DNA from: Paenibacillus luteus
GTDB lineage: Bacteria; Bacillota; Bacilli; Paenibacillales; Paenibacillaceae
Assembly (NCBI RefSeq): GCF_006542765.1
Contig: NZ_SKCD01000007.1
Coordinates: 62,001-126,000 of the forward strand
Direction: 5' to 3'
Length of the DNA stretch: 64,000 nt
This document shows, piece after piece, positions 9,169 through 18,095 of this stretch. Position numbers and translations under genes: made by a program. The notes beneath the pieces are model-generated. The model made no database searches. It worked only from the letters and a program-made list of their open reading frames with translations, and was not told the DNA's origin. The first letter of the stretch is position 1. Every line of letters starts with the position of its first letter.

Positions 9169-9399
9169 CTACATAATCGGAGTGCCCTTCTTCAACGTCT
9201 TCATGTCACTATTGGAGTTATTGAGCGCGGGCAGCATTCTTTCGCCGCTGACCATCGGTGCATGGCAGATCAAGCATGTAGGAACGTGATCAAACGCAAA
9301 GTTATCGCGCATCCAACTGTTGCACCCTTCCGTCTCACATGTCCATACCTTCGTGTTTTCTTCCGGAATTTCTTCAAGCGGTTTTTTACGATTGTACAT
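9169..9399 (-). CDS. YdjO-like cold-inducible zinc-ribbon protein
   Basis: A 76-aa protein with two cysteine pairs, C21-x4-C26 and C42-x2-C45, in the arrangement WTCETEGCNSWMRDNFAF ... PTCLICHAPM. This agrees with the YdjO family of Bacillus, described as cold-inducible with unknown biochemical role. A small zinc ribbon is the likely fold. GAAGGGG precedes the ATG. It is flanked by a bidirectional terminator and stands alone. Confidence 0.75.
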   Translation of the reverse strand: MYNRKKPLEEIPEENTKVWTCETEGCNSWMRDNFAFDHVPTCLICHAPMVSGERMLPALNNSNSDMKTLKKGTPIM

Positions 9400-9550
9400 G
9401 GTCAGCCCCCTTCGCGCTAAAAAAGGAAAAACTGCCTCGAACTGATGAGTTAGGGGCAGTTATCATTTATAAACAGCAGTGTATTTTGAATATTTGCTTC
9501 AAACTTGCAATGATTTTATTGTACCATATTTCGTCCAATAAAGGCAAATT

Positions 9551-10225
9551 TCAGTCCTTGTTTTTGAGCCTTTTTTTTGAGGCATCCTTATAGTAGGCAA
9601 ACAGCTGCTCTACAGGCTTGAAGAAAAGATGCCCATCCTCCCATGGCTGAAAATGCAGGTCCATTCTTGAATCGCTCCAGTTAGCAGGCGTTCCTTTCGT
9701 TTGAAGCCTACCGGAGAGCACCGGCGCCTCCACTACGGCGGGAAATTCCTGATAGCCAAACAGCAGATTCTCGTGCATCGCTATGATTTCATACTTCGGC
9801 CCCTGGAAGGCTTGCTCCTCCTGAAGCTGATAATGATAATAAATGTAGCTGGCTGCCATTTCCGGCTTCAAGTGTGCGACTCGGCCTACCCGCCGCTCGA
9901 CCGGCTCTTGGCGCAGCCAATGCTCATAGCTGGCCGGCTCGTTGAAATGGAATACATCGATCATCGGAATCCATTTCCGCGCCGCGGCTTGTCCCGGCCA
10001 AGCCTCCAAGTATGCGGCCATTCCGGGCAGCAGAGCCTCCGGCTCCAGCGGCGATTGAACGCTCTCGCAATAAACAAAAACATTTCTTTCCCACTTGAAG
10101 CAGCCCACCGTCATGATTTCCCCTTGCTCCATCAGTAGGTGCACGGCTTGCTCCCGCTTTGCCGCTTCAATCGCTTCCGACTCCAAACCTTCTATTATGT
10201 GCGCTCGCGCAATCATTCGAAACAT
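9551..10225 (-). CDS. Hypothetical protein, 224 aa
   Basis: I do not recognise a family. The protein is soluble, Glu/His/Trp-rich and has no signal peptide. Two similar-looking halves, each with an aromatic-rich segment (VDVF-like and YIYYHYQLQEE), would fit a ferredoxin-like alpha/beta fold, but this is a guess. A GAGGGA site precedes the ATG. Downstream lies the ydjO-like gene after a 150-base gap; upstream lies a MITE-like repeat. Confidence 0.65.
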   Translation of the reverse strand: MFRMIARAHIIEGLESEAIEAAKREQAVHLLMEQGEIMTVGCFKWERNVFVYCESVQSPLEPEALLPGMAAYLEAWPGQAAARKWIPMIDVFHFNEPASYEHWLRQEPVERRVGRVAHLKPEMAASYIYYHYQLQEEQAFQGPKYEIIAMHENLLFGYQEFPAVVEAPVLSGRLQTKGTPANWSDSRMDLHFQPWEDGHLFFKPVEQLFAYYKDASKKRLKNKD

Positions 10226-10415
10226 GATGTCCCTCGCTTCGTTTGTTTAGGTGCTGTATTAGGACTATTTTACAACACCCCCATTCCAGCGGTCTATCCA
10301 AGCATTCAGCATGGTCGTCACACCTAACCCAAACGGCCGAGACGCACAGGGAAAGCTGCTTTGCGAGAAGCCATTCTTCTTATACTTATTCCCATTTTAT
10401 CTGATTTAGAACCTG

Positions 10416-10614
10416 CTATATAAGTTGAACTAAAGTTTTTCGTGTGGGTCGCTGCGTGAGTAGATCATTCTTACGATCGCGGTTGTAACCATATTCTTTG
10501 ATTGACTAAGACATTTAAAGGTAAGAATCCGGCTACAAAGGCGAACACTTCGTTTCTCCAGAACGATCTTATCACTTCACTTAAACTTCATTTTTTATAG
10601 TTTAACTTATATAG
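10416..10614 (+). mobile_element. MITE-like repeat, full copy A (199 bp)
   Basis: Terminal inverted repeats CTATATAAGTTGAAC (10416-10430) and GTTTAACTTATATAG (10600-10614) match at 14 of 15 positions. There is no open frame inside. A second copy of exactly the same length is at 42011-42209 and a truncated inverted copy at 34970-35072. Internal segments such as GAGTAGATCATTC and GAACACTTCGTTTCTCCAG are conserved between copies. Non-autonomous transposition by a transposase elsewhere is inferred; no clear target-site duplication was seen. Confidence 0.7.
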
Positions 10615-10710
10615 TTAAGCCGTTTCTTTTTTAATGCCTGATTTTCGAAATATTGGATACTCTAATGAATGTAATACGAAAGAAATATCACCCCAAGGAG
10701 GCTCAACATT

Positions 10711-10842
10711 ATGGAAAGCACAAAAGAGTTTGTAGCAAAGGTCAACGCGACACAGCATAAAGCCGAGCTGAATAAAAGACGCAGCGGCAATGGCAATCCG
10801 GCCGAAAGACTCTCCAACAAGCAGCATGGGACCAATAAATAA
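10711..10842 (+). CDS. Small basic protein, 43 aa
   Basis: An ATG with a strong AAGGAGG site ten bases upstream opens a 43-codon frame ending at TAA (10840-10842). The peptide begins MESTKEFVAKVNATQHKAEL and ends rich in Lys, Arg, Asn and Gly. It is hydrophilic and has no Cys or membrane segment. The composition resembles minor small spore proteins, but no family motif is evident, so no function is assigned. A bidirectional terminator follows 130 bases downstream. Confidence 0.55.
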   Translation: MESTKEFVAKVNATQHKAELNKRRSGNGNPAERLSNKQHGTNK

Positions 10843-10974
10843 GTCCTCCTGTGCCGTGAGCTTACATTACGTCATACATTTTCGTCGATAAAACCCGATT
10901 CAATGAAGCAAACTATGATGATCTCGAAAAAATCAAAGCGAGCTCTATTATCCAATAGCACCACGGCTCACATC

Positions 10975-11022
10975 AAAAAAAACCAGTCATGCACTCATAG
11001 GAGGCTCATGACTGGTTTTTGA
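10975..11022. terminator. Bidirectional terminator
   Basis: AACCAGTCATG (10981-10991) pairs with CATGACTGGTT (11007-11017), flanked by A-run on the left and T-run on the right. It can end both the small basic gene (+) and the gene at 11053-11379 (-). Confidence 0.85.
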
Positions 11023-11052
11023 TTTTTTGCAGCTCAATACATGCCGAAACGA

Positions 11053-11379
11053 TTAGACCGAATACTCATGAGGATAATATTCAATCCGCGATTCCGCGGC
11101 AATGGTCAGGCTCTCTTGGTCTGTATCGTACTCGACCAGCCCGTCCTTGATGTAGTACCACGTTTTCAGCGTAGGCTGATCCTCGAACTCCTTGAAAATA
11201 AACACATTGAGCTCCTGCTTATGGGCGAGCAGTTCTGCTATTTTCTCGCTCCATGGTACATGGACCGTAAACAACCAGCCCTCTCCTTGCGGCGTAAGCG
11301 TGTACGGCACTGCCTCTTTATTGGTATCAATAAACATCCTGCCGCCAACCGCATGCTTGACTTGAAACGTTGTTTTCAT
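11053..11379 (-). CDS. Hypothetical protein, 108 aa
   Basis: Unrecognised. A soluble protein with alternating hydrophobic strands and a Trp-rich centre (WLFTVHVPWSEKI, TWYYIKDG), without signal peptide. AAAGGAGGGA precedes the ATG. A terminator lies just downstream and the pirin gene lies 86 bases upstream on the same strand, so the two could share a transcript. Confidence 0.65.
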   Translation of the reverse strand: MKTTFQVKHAVGGRMFIDTNKEAVPYTLTPQGEGWLFTVHVPWSEKIAELLAHKQELNVFIFKEFEDQPTLKTWYYIKDGLVEYDTDQESLTIAAESRIEYYPHEYSV

Positions 11380-11465
11380 CCGAGTCCCTCCTTTTGCCTT
11401 TGCGCAGCCAGCCTTACATGGAATGCGTAGGCTGTAAGAATACTTGCGTAAGCTTGTTCTACCCG

Positions 11466-12164
11466 TTAAGGCAAATCAACCAGCATAAAAAAGGCTGCTT
11501 CCTTCGCGTCAAAAGCAAGTAAGTCTGCCGCTTCAATCTGCGCCGTATCGCCAGTCGCTAGCGTCTCGCCATGCACGAGCAGCTTTCCTTCAATCACATA
11601 AATGAACTGCTTGCGCCCTGGCTTCCCTTCATATTCAAGCTGCTTTCCTTGCTCGAGCTTGCTGAGATAGATGGTCATATCCTGAGCGATGGAAGCCGTC
11701 TGCTCTGGGCCTTGATTCGAGACGACTGGGAGCAGCGCATTTTGCAAATTCGCTGTATCGAAGCGGCTCGCTTCATAGGATGGCGCTTGGCCTCGCTCCC
11801 TTGGCATAAACCATAACTGAAGCAAGCGCAGCTCCTCCGTCTCCGAAGCATTGAATTCGGTATGAATGACGCCTGTGCCCGCAGACATCCGCTGCACCTC
11901 GCCAAAGGAGGATACGACGGAATTGCCAAGATTGTCTTCATGCCTAATGAGGCCATTCAATACAATCGATACAATTTCCATATCGCTATGGGGGTGAGCG
12001 CCAAACCCTTTGCCCGGAGCCAAATAATCGTCATTGCACACACGCATCACACTAAAGCCCGTCCGATTCGGATCATAATAGGCACCGAATGAGAAGCTTG
12101 GCTGGCTGCGCAGCCAGCCGAGATCCGCCGAATGCCGCGTTGCAGCGGGGAATACGTCGATCAT
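11466..12164 (-). CDS. Pirin family protein (YhhW-like bicupin)
   Basis: A 232-aa pirin. The N-terminal cupin carries the metal-binding pattern GAHPHSDMEIVS, then GEVQRMSAGTGVIHTEFN, as in YhhW-type pirins, some of which have quercetin 2,3-dioxygenase activity. The C-terminal half has a second cupin with GRKQFIYVIEGKLLVHG. I chose the ATG at 12164, six codons inside the longest frame, because GGAGGAGA sits seven bases before it. Physiological substrate unknown; a stress-related role is common in the family. Confidence 0.88.
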   Translation of the reverse strand: MIDVFPAATRHSADLGWLRSQPSFSFGAYYDPNRTGFSVMRVCNDDYLAPGKGFGAHPHSDMEIVSIVLNGLIRHEDNLGNSVVSSFGEVQRMSAGTGVIHTEFNASETEELRLLQLWFMPRERGQAPSYEASRFDTANLQNALLPVVSNQGPEQTASIAQDMTIYLSKLEQGKQLEYEGKPGRKQFIYVIEGKLLVHGETLATGDTAQIEAADLLAFDAKEAAFFMLVDLP

Positions 12165-12272
12165 CGTCTCTCCTCCAAACATCTATTTATTTACTTACTT
12201 ATTTATAGCAGTTTTCAAACCTTCCGGCAAGTCCCGCTTATCATCCCTTTATGCCGCAGCTACCTGCTTACC

Positions 12273-13133
12273 TTATTCCCGAACCGGATTGAGCAGCGGC
12301 TCGAACCCAGCGATATGGCATTCCACAATATCCCCGTCGCGAATCACGACAGCCCCTGGCGTACCTGTCAAAATCACATCTCCCGGAAGCAGTGTCATCA
12401 CTTTCGAATGAAAAGCAATGAGAAACGAAGGCCGAAACTTCATGTTGTATACATGGTTATGATAAGCCGTCTCGCCATTCAACACGGTCTTCACTTCCAA
12501 TTGCAAAGGATCTTGCACTTCATCCTTCGTAACGAGCTGCGGTCCGAAGCTGAAAAAGGTGTCGAAGCTTTTGGCTCTCGTTAAATAACGTGGATTTCTA
12601 GCGTGGATATCAGATGCCGTCACATCGATGGTTGTCGTATAACCCGCAATCACCTCAAGCGCTTCATCTTCTGCTAAGTCTTTGCATCTCTTGCCTATAA
12701 CGATGCCAAGCTCCGCTTCCGCGATAATTTTCCCTGCAGCCACCGGAAGTCGAATCGCGTCAAGCGGTCCGATTAGTGTCGTGTCCGGCTTCATGAAGCT
12801 AACCGGCTCTTCCTCGGGGTTTACTTCTGCCAGTTCCGACGTTTCCTTGACGTAATTCATACCAATGCCCCATATTTTGCGTGGGTGCCGGTACAGCGGT
12901 GCATATTCCGCTTTTTCAAACGGGATACCTGCGAGCCTCGCCAGCTTTTCCTTGCCGCCTATGTTATACCACTCGGTCAGTTGCTCCAGCTCGCCAAGGC
13001 GGATAAGCTCAAACAGCTCCGTACTCCAGCTTGTCTGCTCCATGTGGTTAATCGTCTCTATTAGCACAAGCCCTCGCGCGCCATAAAGCGCCGCCAGCTC
13101 TCGTCCACTCACCTTAACGGTCGATATCCTCAT
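12273..13133 (-). CDS. Fumarylacetoacetate hydrolase family protein
   Basis: A 286-aa enzyme of the FAH/HpaG fold. The catalytic core is seen as GIGMNYVKETSEL (about 92), the metal-ligand segment AEAELGIVIGKRCKDL, AGYTTTIDVTASDI, and the C-terminal PGDVILTGTPGAV. The family hydrolyses, hydrates or decarboxylates 2-oxo acids using Mg or Mn; the exact substrate is unclear. The gene follows the amidase gene by 13 bases and probably belongs to one operon with it and the gamma-glutamyltransferase-like gene. AAGGAG precedes the ATG. Cytoplasmic. Confidence 0.88.
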   Translation of the reverse strand: MRISTVKVSGRELAALYGARGLVLIETINHMEQTSWSTELFELIRLGELEQLTEWYNIGGKEKLARLAGIPFEKAEYAPLYRHPRKIWGIGMNYVKETSELAEVNPEEEPVSFMKPDTTLIGPLDAIRLPVAAGKIIAEAELGIVIGKRCKDLAEDEALEVIAGYTTTIDVTASDIHARNPRYLTRAKSFDTFFSFGPQLVTKDEVQDPLQLEVKTVLNGETAYHNHVYNMKFRPSFLIAFHSKVMTLLPGDVILTGTPGAVVIRDGDIVECHIAGFEPLLNPVRE

Positions 13134-13146
13134 TCGGGTACGCTCC

Positions 13147-14346
13147 TTATGCTAGATTAAGCTGCTTCATTTTTGCTGCTGCGCCACTCGCAACCCATTC
13201 CAGCAAACGCAAATCCTGATTGCGGCCGGCAATAAACGAGATTCCGATCGGACAGCCCAGCTCCCCCTTAATAGGAACCGTCACCTGAGGCAAGCCGGCA
13301 AGCCCAGCCACACAGCTCATTTCGAGCGTTTGCACGCGCCGCCGCTCCACCTCCGCGCCCGTCATGTTCAGAAGCGGAGCAATCGCAGGTACCGTCGGCA
13401 CAACAAGGAGCGTGTCATCTCCTAGCCATCCTTTCATCTTTACACGTACCGACTCGCGTAATAGGTACGCCTCCGAATGCTCTTCCTTCTTCAGTGTACT
13501 TGCCCAGGCAAACCGCTCGGCGATTCCTGGCCCAAAAGCAGGCTTCACGCGTGTAATCCAATCCCGGTGCTCGTTCCAAATTTCGATGCCTTGGATAGTG
13601 CGGAAGGCGTTCATCCAGTCGTGAAGGCCATCAGTTGAAACCAAAACATCCTCTTTCCGCTCAAAAAGCTCACCTATAGCTTGGAGATATGGTGCCACAG
13701 CAGCAGACGAGTGTTCGTCAACTAAGGACCATAGATCCTGAGCAAGCAGCAGCTTCGAAAATGGTTTTTCCTCTCTGTCGGAATCCTGCTCCAGCAGCAC
13801 ACGCCCCACGTCCAGAAGCGTTTGTGCGTCTTGTGCCATCCAGCCCACCGTGTCAAAGCTTGGCGCAAGCGGAATAAGCCCGCCCGTCGCCACCACCCCA
13901 TGTGTTGGCCGAATGCCGTAAATGCCGCAATAGGCGGATGGCACGCGGACGGAGCCTCCAGTGTCGGTACCAATAGCAAAATCCGCGAGCCCGGAAGCTA
14001 CAGCCACCGCAGACCCGCTAGAAGAACCTCCGGGTATGCGACCCGGCGCTTTCGGGTTTATCGGCGTTCCATAATGGGCGTTCTCGCCATTAATGCTGTA
14101 CATAATCTCATCGGTGATCGTCGTTCCCGCAAGCTTCGCCCCGCTGCCGAGCAGCCTGTTTATAACAACAGCATGGCAGGCCGACGGCTCGTGTGTCCGC
14201 AACCAATCTGGATTCCCCGCTCCCGGCGTATGCCCGGCAATATCAAAAACATCCTTAACCGCAAACGTTTTGCCGCTTAGACTTCCCTCTGCCAGCGGTT
14301 CAACGATGACCTGCTCATTGGCATATGCCTTCCAGCTTTTATCCAT
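13147..14346 (-). CDS. Amidase (amidase-signature family)
   Basis: A 399-aa amidase-signature enzyme. The Ser-cisSer-Lys triad is visible as Lys31 in FAVKDVFD, Ser108 in PGGSSSGSA and Ser132 in DTGGSVRVP. At about 400 residues it belongs to the shorter members (AMI1-like) rather than GatA, and lacks the GatA C-terminal part. It should hydrolyse a small amide to acid and ammonia. GGAGG precedes the ATG. Its neighbours, an FAH-fold enzyme downstream and a gamma-glutamyltransferase-like enzyme upstream, suggest breakdown of an amide- or gamma-glutamyl-bearing compound; the compound is unknown. Confidence 0.88.
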   Translation of the reverse strand: MDKSWKAYANEQVIVEPLAEGSLSGKTFAVKDVFDIAGHTPGAGNPDWLRTHEPSACHAVVINRLLGSGAKLAGTTITDEIMYSINGENAHYGTPINPKAPGRIPGGSSSGSAVAVASGLADFAIGTDTGGSVRVPSAYCGIYGIRPTHGVVATGGLIPLAPSFDTVGWMAQDAQTLLDVGRVLLEQDSDREEKPFSKLLLAQDLWSLVDEHSSAAVAPYLQAIGELFERKEDVLVSTDGLHDWMNAFRTIQGIEIWNEHRDWITRVKPAFGPGIAERFAWASTLKKEEHSEAYLLRESVRVKMKGWLGDDTLLVVPTVPAIAPLLNMTGAEVERRRVQTLEMSCVAGLAGLPQVTVPIKGELGCPIGISFIAGRNQDLRLLEWVASGAAAKMKQLNLA

Positions 14347-14385
14347 CCCTATCCTGCCTCCGAATCTCTCATTCTACCTGGCTGT

Positions 14386-15966
14386 CTACCAGCCAATAGC
14401 CGCTCCGTCGCAGCGCGGATCCGATCCGCCCTGAAGAAAGCCTTGTTCATCCCGTTTAATCGCGTGGGCGTGCCCCATAATGCCGTCAAAATCTTTGACC
14501 TTCTTCACGACATGGCCTGCCTGTGCCAAAGATTCCAGCACCGCAGATGGCACACGGCCTTCTACCTTCAGCTCCTGCGTAGGCTCACCCCACGTTCGGC
14601 CCCAGACCCACCTCGGCTCATTAATCGCTTGCTGCGGGTCCATGCCATAATCGATCATACGGGTGAAAATAGCCGTTTGCGTTTGCGGCTGCCCTTCCCC
14701 GCCCTGCGTACCGTAAAGCACTGCCGGCTTTCCTCCGCGGCTAGCCATCGCCGGCATTAACGTATGAAAGGTCCGCTTAGCCGGCTTCAAGCTGTTGACA
14801 TGATTAGGGTCCAACGAGAAGAACGAGCCGCGATTTTGCAGAAGAACGCCTGTGCCGCCAGCGACAACGCCCGATCCGAATTCAAAATAAAGACTCTGAA
14901 TAAACGAAACGGAATTACCCTCCTCATCAACTACAGCTGCATAAGCGGTATCGCTGCCAAGCACCTCCGATTGTTCGGTTGAGGCACGATGCAGCTCAAT
15001 CGATGCTGCCAGATTAGCCGCATAGCTTTTGTCTAGCAGCCGCTCCAGCGGCACGTTTGTAAAAGCAGGATCGGATAAATATCGGTTCCGGTCACGGAAG
15101 CTGAGCTTAAGCGATTCTACGCATAACTGATAATATTCATGCGAGCCATGCTCAATGTCGCCGAGCTTGAACTGTTCGAGTATATGAAGCGCCATAATCG
15201 CAGAGAAGCCTTGCGAGTTAGGAGGCATTTGATGAAGAGTATAGCCACGGTAAGTGCCCTCGATTGGCGTTACCCAATCGCCATGATGATCAGCAAGGTC
15301 ATCCTCCGTTAACAGCCCGTTTTCCTTGCCCAAAAAGCTTGTCATTTCCTTGGCTGTTTCCCCTTTATAAAACTCATCGCGCCCAAACTCAGCCAGTCGG
15401 CGCAGCGTCTTAGCCAGTGCCAGTTGCTTGAACCGCTCCCCGGGCTTCACAATTTGCCCACCAGGCAAATAAATGTCCGCCGTCTCCAGCGTTCTCGCCA
15501 GCACCGCCTCGTTGTGAACCGTGTTGTGGTATTGATCCTTCGACATCGGATAACCATTTTCCGCATAATCGATGGCTGGAGCAAGTACCTGCGCCCAAGG
15601 CAGTCGGCCATATTCGCGGTGAACCGCGTCCCAGCCGTCTACCATGCCAGGTACGGTCACAATGCTGCCGATGCCTCGGTTCGGAATCGCCGTCATTCCT
15701 GCGTAGGAGCCTATGCTCGCGTTATAGCCCGATCGCCCGCTTGCATTATAACCACGCACCTTGCCCTCTGACTGCTCATAGGTGAGCCAGAAGGAATCTC
15801 CGCCAAGGCTCGTCATATGCGGATAAACGACAGCAAGACACGCGCTGACGGCAACAGCGGCATCGAATGCATTGCCGCCTTGCTCCAGCATGCGGGCTCC
15901 AGCCGCAGTCGCCAAATAATGAGGACTTACAATCATTGCTTTCGTACCAATGACAGACTGATTCAT
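14386..15966 (-). CDS. Gamma-glutamyltransferase family protein (YwrD-like)
   Basis: A 526-aa Ntn-hydrolase of the gamma-glutamyltranspeptidase family. The nucleophile region is DTAYAAVVDEEGN, with Thr expected to become the N-terminus of the small subunit after self-cleavage; GVLLQNRGSFF and the RTFHTLMPAM segment follow. There is no secretion signal, so it is probably cytoplasmic like YwrD and unlike secreted Ggt. I prefer the ATG at 15966 (GGGAG upstream) over an in-frame ATG 18 codons earlier. It is the first gene of a three-gene operon and is divergent from an Lrp-type regulator. Confidence 0.88.
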   Translation of the reverse strand: MNQSVIGTKAMIVSPHYLATAAGARMLEQGGNAFDAAVAVSACLAVVYPHMTSLGGDSFWLTYEQSEGKVRGYNASGRSGYNASIGSYAGMTAIPNRGIGSIVTVPGMVDGWDAVHREYGRLPWAQVLAPAIDYAENGYPMSKDQYHNTVHNEAVLARTLETADIYLPGGQIVKPGERFKQLALAKTLRRLAEFGRDEFYKGETAKEMTSFLGKENGLLTEDDLADHHGDWVTPIEGTYRGYTLHQMPPNSQGFSAIMALHILEQFKLGDIEHGSHEYYQLCVESLKLSFRDRNRYLSDPAFTNVPLERLLDKSYAANLAASIELHRASTEQSEVLGSDTAYAAVVDEEGNSVSFIQSLYFEFGSGVVAGGTGVLLQNRGSFFSLDPNHVNSLKPAKRTFHTLMPAMASRGGKPAVLYGTQGGEGQPQTQTAIFTRMIDYGMDPQQAINEPRWVWGRTWGEPTQELKVEGRVPSAVLESLAQAGHVVKKVKDFDGIMGHAHAIKRDEQGFLQGGSDPRCDGAAIGW

Positions 15967-16135
15967 GGCTACCACTCCCAAATAATAGTTCACTACTCTT
16001 AAAATACGATATAAGTTCATTTATTGTGTTAGATAACTTAACATTTTATATGAATTTAAAATACCATCTTCCTAGATGATAGGCAACTAAAATGTAATCA
16101 AATTTAATTTATTGTATTGAAAACGAATGTGAATG

Positions 16136-16151
16136 TGTATATATTTATACA
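16136..16151. promoter_or_regulatory. Palindrome in the GGT/Lrp divergent promoter region
   Basis: TGTATA-TATT-TATACA, a perfect 6-bp inverted repeat with a four-base spacer, in an AT-rich 255-base divergent gap. A position about 70 bases upstream of the Lrp gene fits an autoregulatory operator. Binding is inference. Confidence 0.35.
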
Positions 16152-16221
16152 TATGGTAATTAAAACGTGATATTACAGTACACCTTGAAATAAAGCAGAG
16201 CAGAATTGGAGCTGATACACG

Positions 16222-16704
16222 ATGCAATCGAAACCAATAGATGAGCCTACAACGATTGAAATCGATGATATTGATCGCAAAATCATAGCCGAACTCAATA
16301 TTAATGGAAGAATTTCTTACACAGACTTAGCAAAAGAAATCGGATTATCGCGCGTTGCGGTTCAATCCCGGATCAATGCACTGATGGATGGCGGTGTCAT
16401 TGAACGCTTCACAGCCGTCATTAATCCCGAGCGTATCGGCATAAACGTATCCGCCTTTTTCAACGTGGAGGTTGAACCGAAGCATCTGCACGACGTAGCC
16501 GATCAGCTGTCAACAGAACCGTTCGTCACCAGCTTGTATCACATGACCGGTCCAAGCAAGCTGCATATGCATGGACTGTTCCGCAACAATCAGGAGATGG
16601 AGCATTTTCTGAAGGAGAAGCTCTATAAGCTGCCTGGCATTATGAGCGTCGACTGCCAGGTGCTGATCAACCGCTATAAGAGCCGTATGGGAATGAGGCT
16701 GTAA
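16222..16704 (+). CDS. Lrp/AsnC family transcriptional regulator
   Basis: A 160-aa feast/famine regulator. The N-terminal helix-turn-helix reads [19 protein letters not shown] then [19 protein letters not shown]; the rest is the RAM ligand-binding domain. A GGAGC site precedes the ATG. It starts three bases before the first ChrA half-gene and is divergent from the GGT-amidase-FAH operon, so it likely controls both in response to an amino acid or related catabolite. Confidence 0.9.
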   Translation: MQSKPIDEPTTIEIDDIDRKIIAELNINGRISYTDLAKEIGLSRVAVQSRINALMDGGVIERFTAVINPERIGINVSAFFNVEVEPKHLHDVADQLSTEPFVTSLYHMTGPSKLHMHGLFRNNQEMEHFLKEKLYKLPGIMSVDCQVLINRYKSRMGMRL

Positions 16705-16707
16705 ATA

Positions 16708-17343
16708 ATGGCGAGCAAACTAATGAACAACCGCTACATGCAGCTGTCATGGGCGATGATCAAGACGGGGATTATCGGCTATGGCGGCGGGCCCTCGGTT
16801 ATCCCTCTTATCCGTTACGAGGCAGTCACTAATTACAAATGGATTGATGACGAAGAGTTTGGTGAAATATTGGCGCTAGCGAATGCGCTGCCAGGTCCGA
16901 TCGCCACCAAGATGGCGGCTTACCTGGGGTACAAAGAGAAAGGAACAATCGGGGCCATCGTAGCGGTCCTTGCCCACATCGTCCCCTCCGGGCTTGCGAT
17001 GATATTGCTGCTGAGCTTTGTCCAATATTTGAGCAGCGCTGCTTTCATCCAAGGAATGATCGGTGCCGTGACGCCCGTTATTGCCGTCATGCTCGGCATG
17101 ATGGCCTATGAATTTGGCGAAAAAGCCGTAAAAGGGCTTGGCAAATACATCGGCTTCGGATTTTTCGCGCTTGCTTTCGGCTTACTGCAAGGCATCAAGC
17201 TTCATCCCGCTATTGTTATTCTTTTATTTCTCGGTTACGGTGCCTTTCATTTACGGACGGTCGCTGCCCTTCAGCGAAGAAAAGAAAAGAAAAAGCTGCG
17301 TGACGTACAGCAGAAGGAGGGCGTGACTCGTGGATTGGATTAA
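16708..17343 (+). CDS. Chromate transporter family protein, first half-size subunit
   Basis: A 211-aa integral membrane protein, one of a pair of half-size ChrA (CHR family) proteins. It contains GYGGGPSVIPLIR near residue 27 and the family signature ALANALPGPIATKMAAYLG. The C-terminus is a basic cytoplasmic tail (RRKEKKKLR). It overlaps the next gene by 14 bases, so the halves are coupled and probably form a heterodimer. Chromate efflux is the classical role, but its linkage to amino-acid-type catabolic genes and an Lrp regulator leaves another anion substrate open. Confidence 0.88.
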   Translation: MASKLMNNRYMQLSWAMIKTGIIGYGGGPSVIPLIRYEAVTNYKWIDDEEFGEILALANALPGPIATKMAAYLGYKEKGTIGAIVAVLAHIVPSGLAMILLLSFVQYLSSAAFIQGMIGAVTPVIAVMLGMMAYEFGEKAVKGLGKYIGFGFFALAFGLLQGIKLHPAIVILLFLGYGAFHLRTVAALQRRKEKKKLRDVQQKEGVTRGLD

Positions 17344-17875
17344 TTTAATCATCGGTTTTTTTATTGCCAATGTGCTTGGTTATGGCGGCGGACCAGCTTC
17401 CATTCCGCTGATGTACCGGGAAATTGTAACGAACCATGGATGGACAACACCGGTGGAGTTTTCGAATATTTTAGCCTTGGGCAATGCGCTGCCTGGTCCG
17501 ATCGCAACGAAAATCGCCGCTTTTGTCGGTTACGACGTTGGTGGCTGGGTTGGCATCATTGCTGCTTTGGCTGCAACGATCGTACCTTCGGCTGTTGCGC
17601 TTATCCTGCTGCTCAAAGTGCTGCAAAAACATCGGCAATCGCCGGTAGTGAAAGGCATGACCCTGCTGGTGCAGCCGGTCATTGCCATCATGATGCTGTT
17701 GCTCACCTGGCAAATGGCGGAGAGCTCCATTGCATCGATCGGCATGATCCAGTCGCTGATCATTGCGGCCGTCGCATTCTGGGCGATGCAGTTCCGCAAA
17801 ATTCACCCCGCGATTGTGATTGTCATCGCTTTTGCCTATGGCGGGCTCGTCATCCCGCATTTGAATGTGCTTTAA
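17330..17875 (+). CDS. Chromate transporter family protein, second half-size subunit
   Basis: A 181-aa membrane protein and partner of the preceding one, with the same two signatures: NVLGYGGGPASIPLMYRE and ALGNALPGPIATKIAAFVG. The start is a GTG preceded by GAAGGAGGG. The hydrophobic profile is about five or six segments. The gene ends the Lrp-ChrA operon; repeat copy 2 and a bidirectional terminator follow. Confidence 0.88.
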   Translation: MDWINLIIGFFIANVLGYGGGPASIPLMYREIVTNHGWTTPVEFSNILALGNALPGPIATKIAAFVGYDVGGWVGIIAALAATIVPSAVALILLLKVLQKHRQSPVVKGMTLLVQPVIAIMMLLLTWQMAESSIASIGMIQSLIIAAVAFWAMQFRKIHPAIVIVIAFAYGGLVIPHLNVL

Positions 17876-17899
17876 GTAGCGCTTTTGGTGCATCTGCGA

Positions 17900-17995
17900 A
17901 AAACGTCTTCCGCGTCCCTTAGACGCTGAAGCAGCTTTGACAGTGAAATATAAGACTTCTTTATCGTGTAAAACATATAAAATCTTATATTTTAA
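17900..17995 (+). repeat. Dispersed bipartite hairpin repeat, copy 2
   Basis: An imperfect GC hairpin (CTTCCGCGTC with GACGCTGAAG), then GCTTTGACAGTG as in copy 1, then an AT hairpin closed by AAATATAAGA (17946-17955) and TCTTATATTT (17983-17992). It sits just after the second ChrA gene. Confidence 0.7.
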
Positions 17996-17997
17996 AT

Positions 17998-18047
17998 AAA
18001 AGGACCGACCCTCCGCTAATTTTTCTTAGCTGAAAGGCGGTCCTTTC
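17998..18047. terminator. Bidirectional terminator after the ChrA genes
   Basis: AAAGGACCG (17999-18007) pairs with CGGTCCTTT (18038-18046), with a further inner CTAA/TTAG pairing. It can serve the ChrA operon (+) and the small frameshifted gene (-). Confidence 0.75.
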
Positions 18048-18095
18048 ATCTGCTTAGCCCAAAACCATGCACAAGCATTAGCGAATACGAATGCG

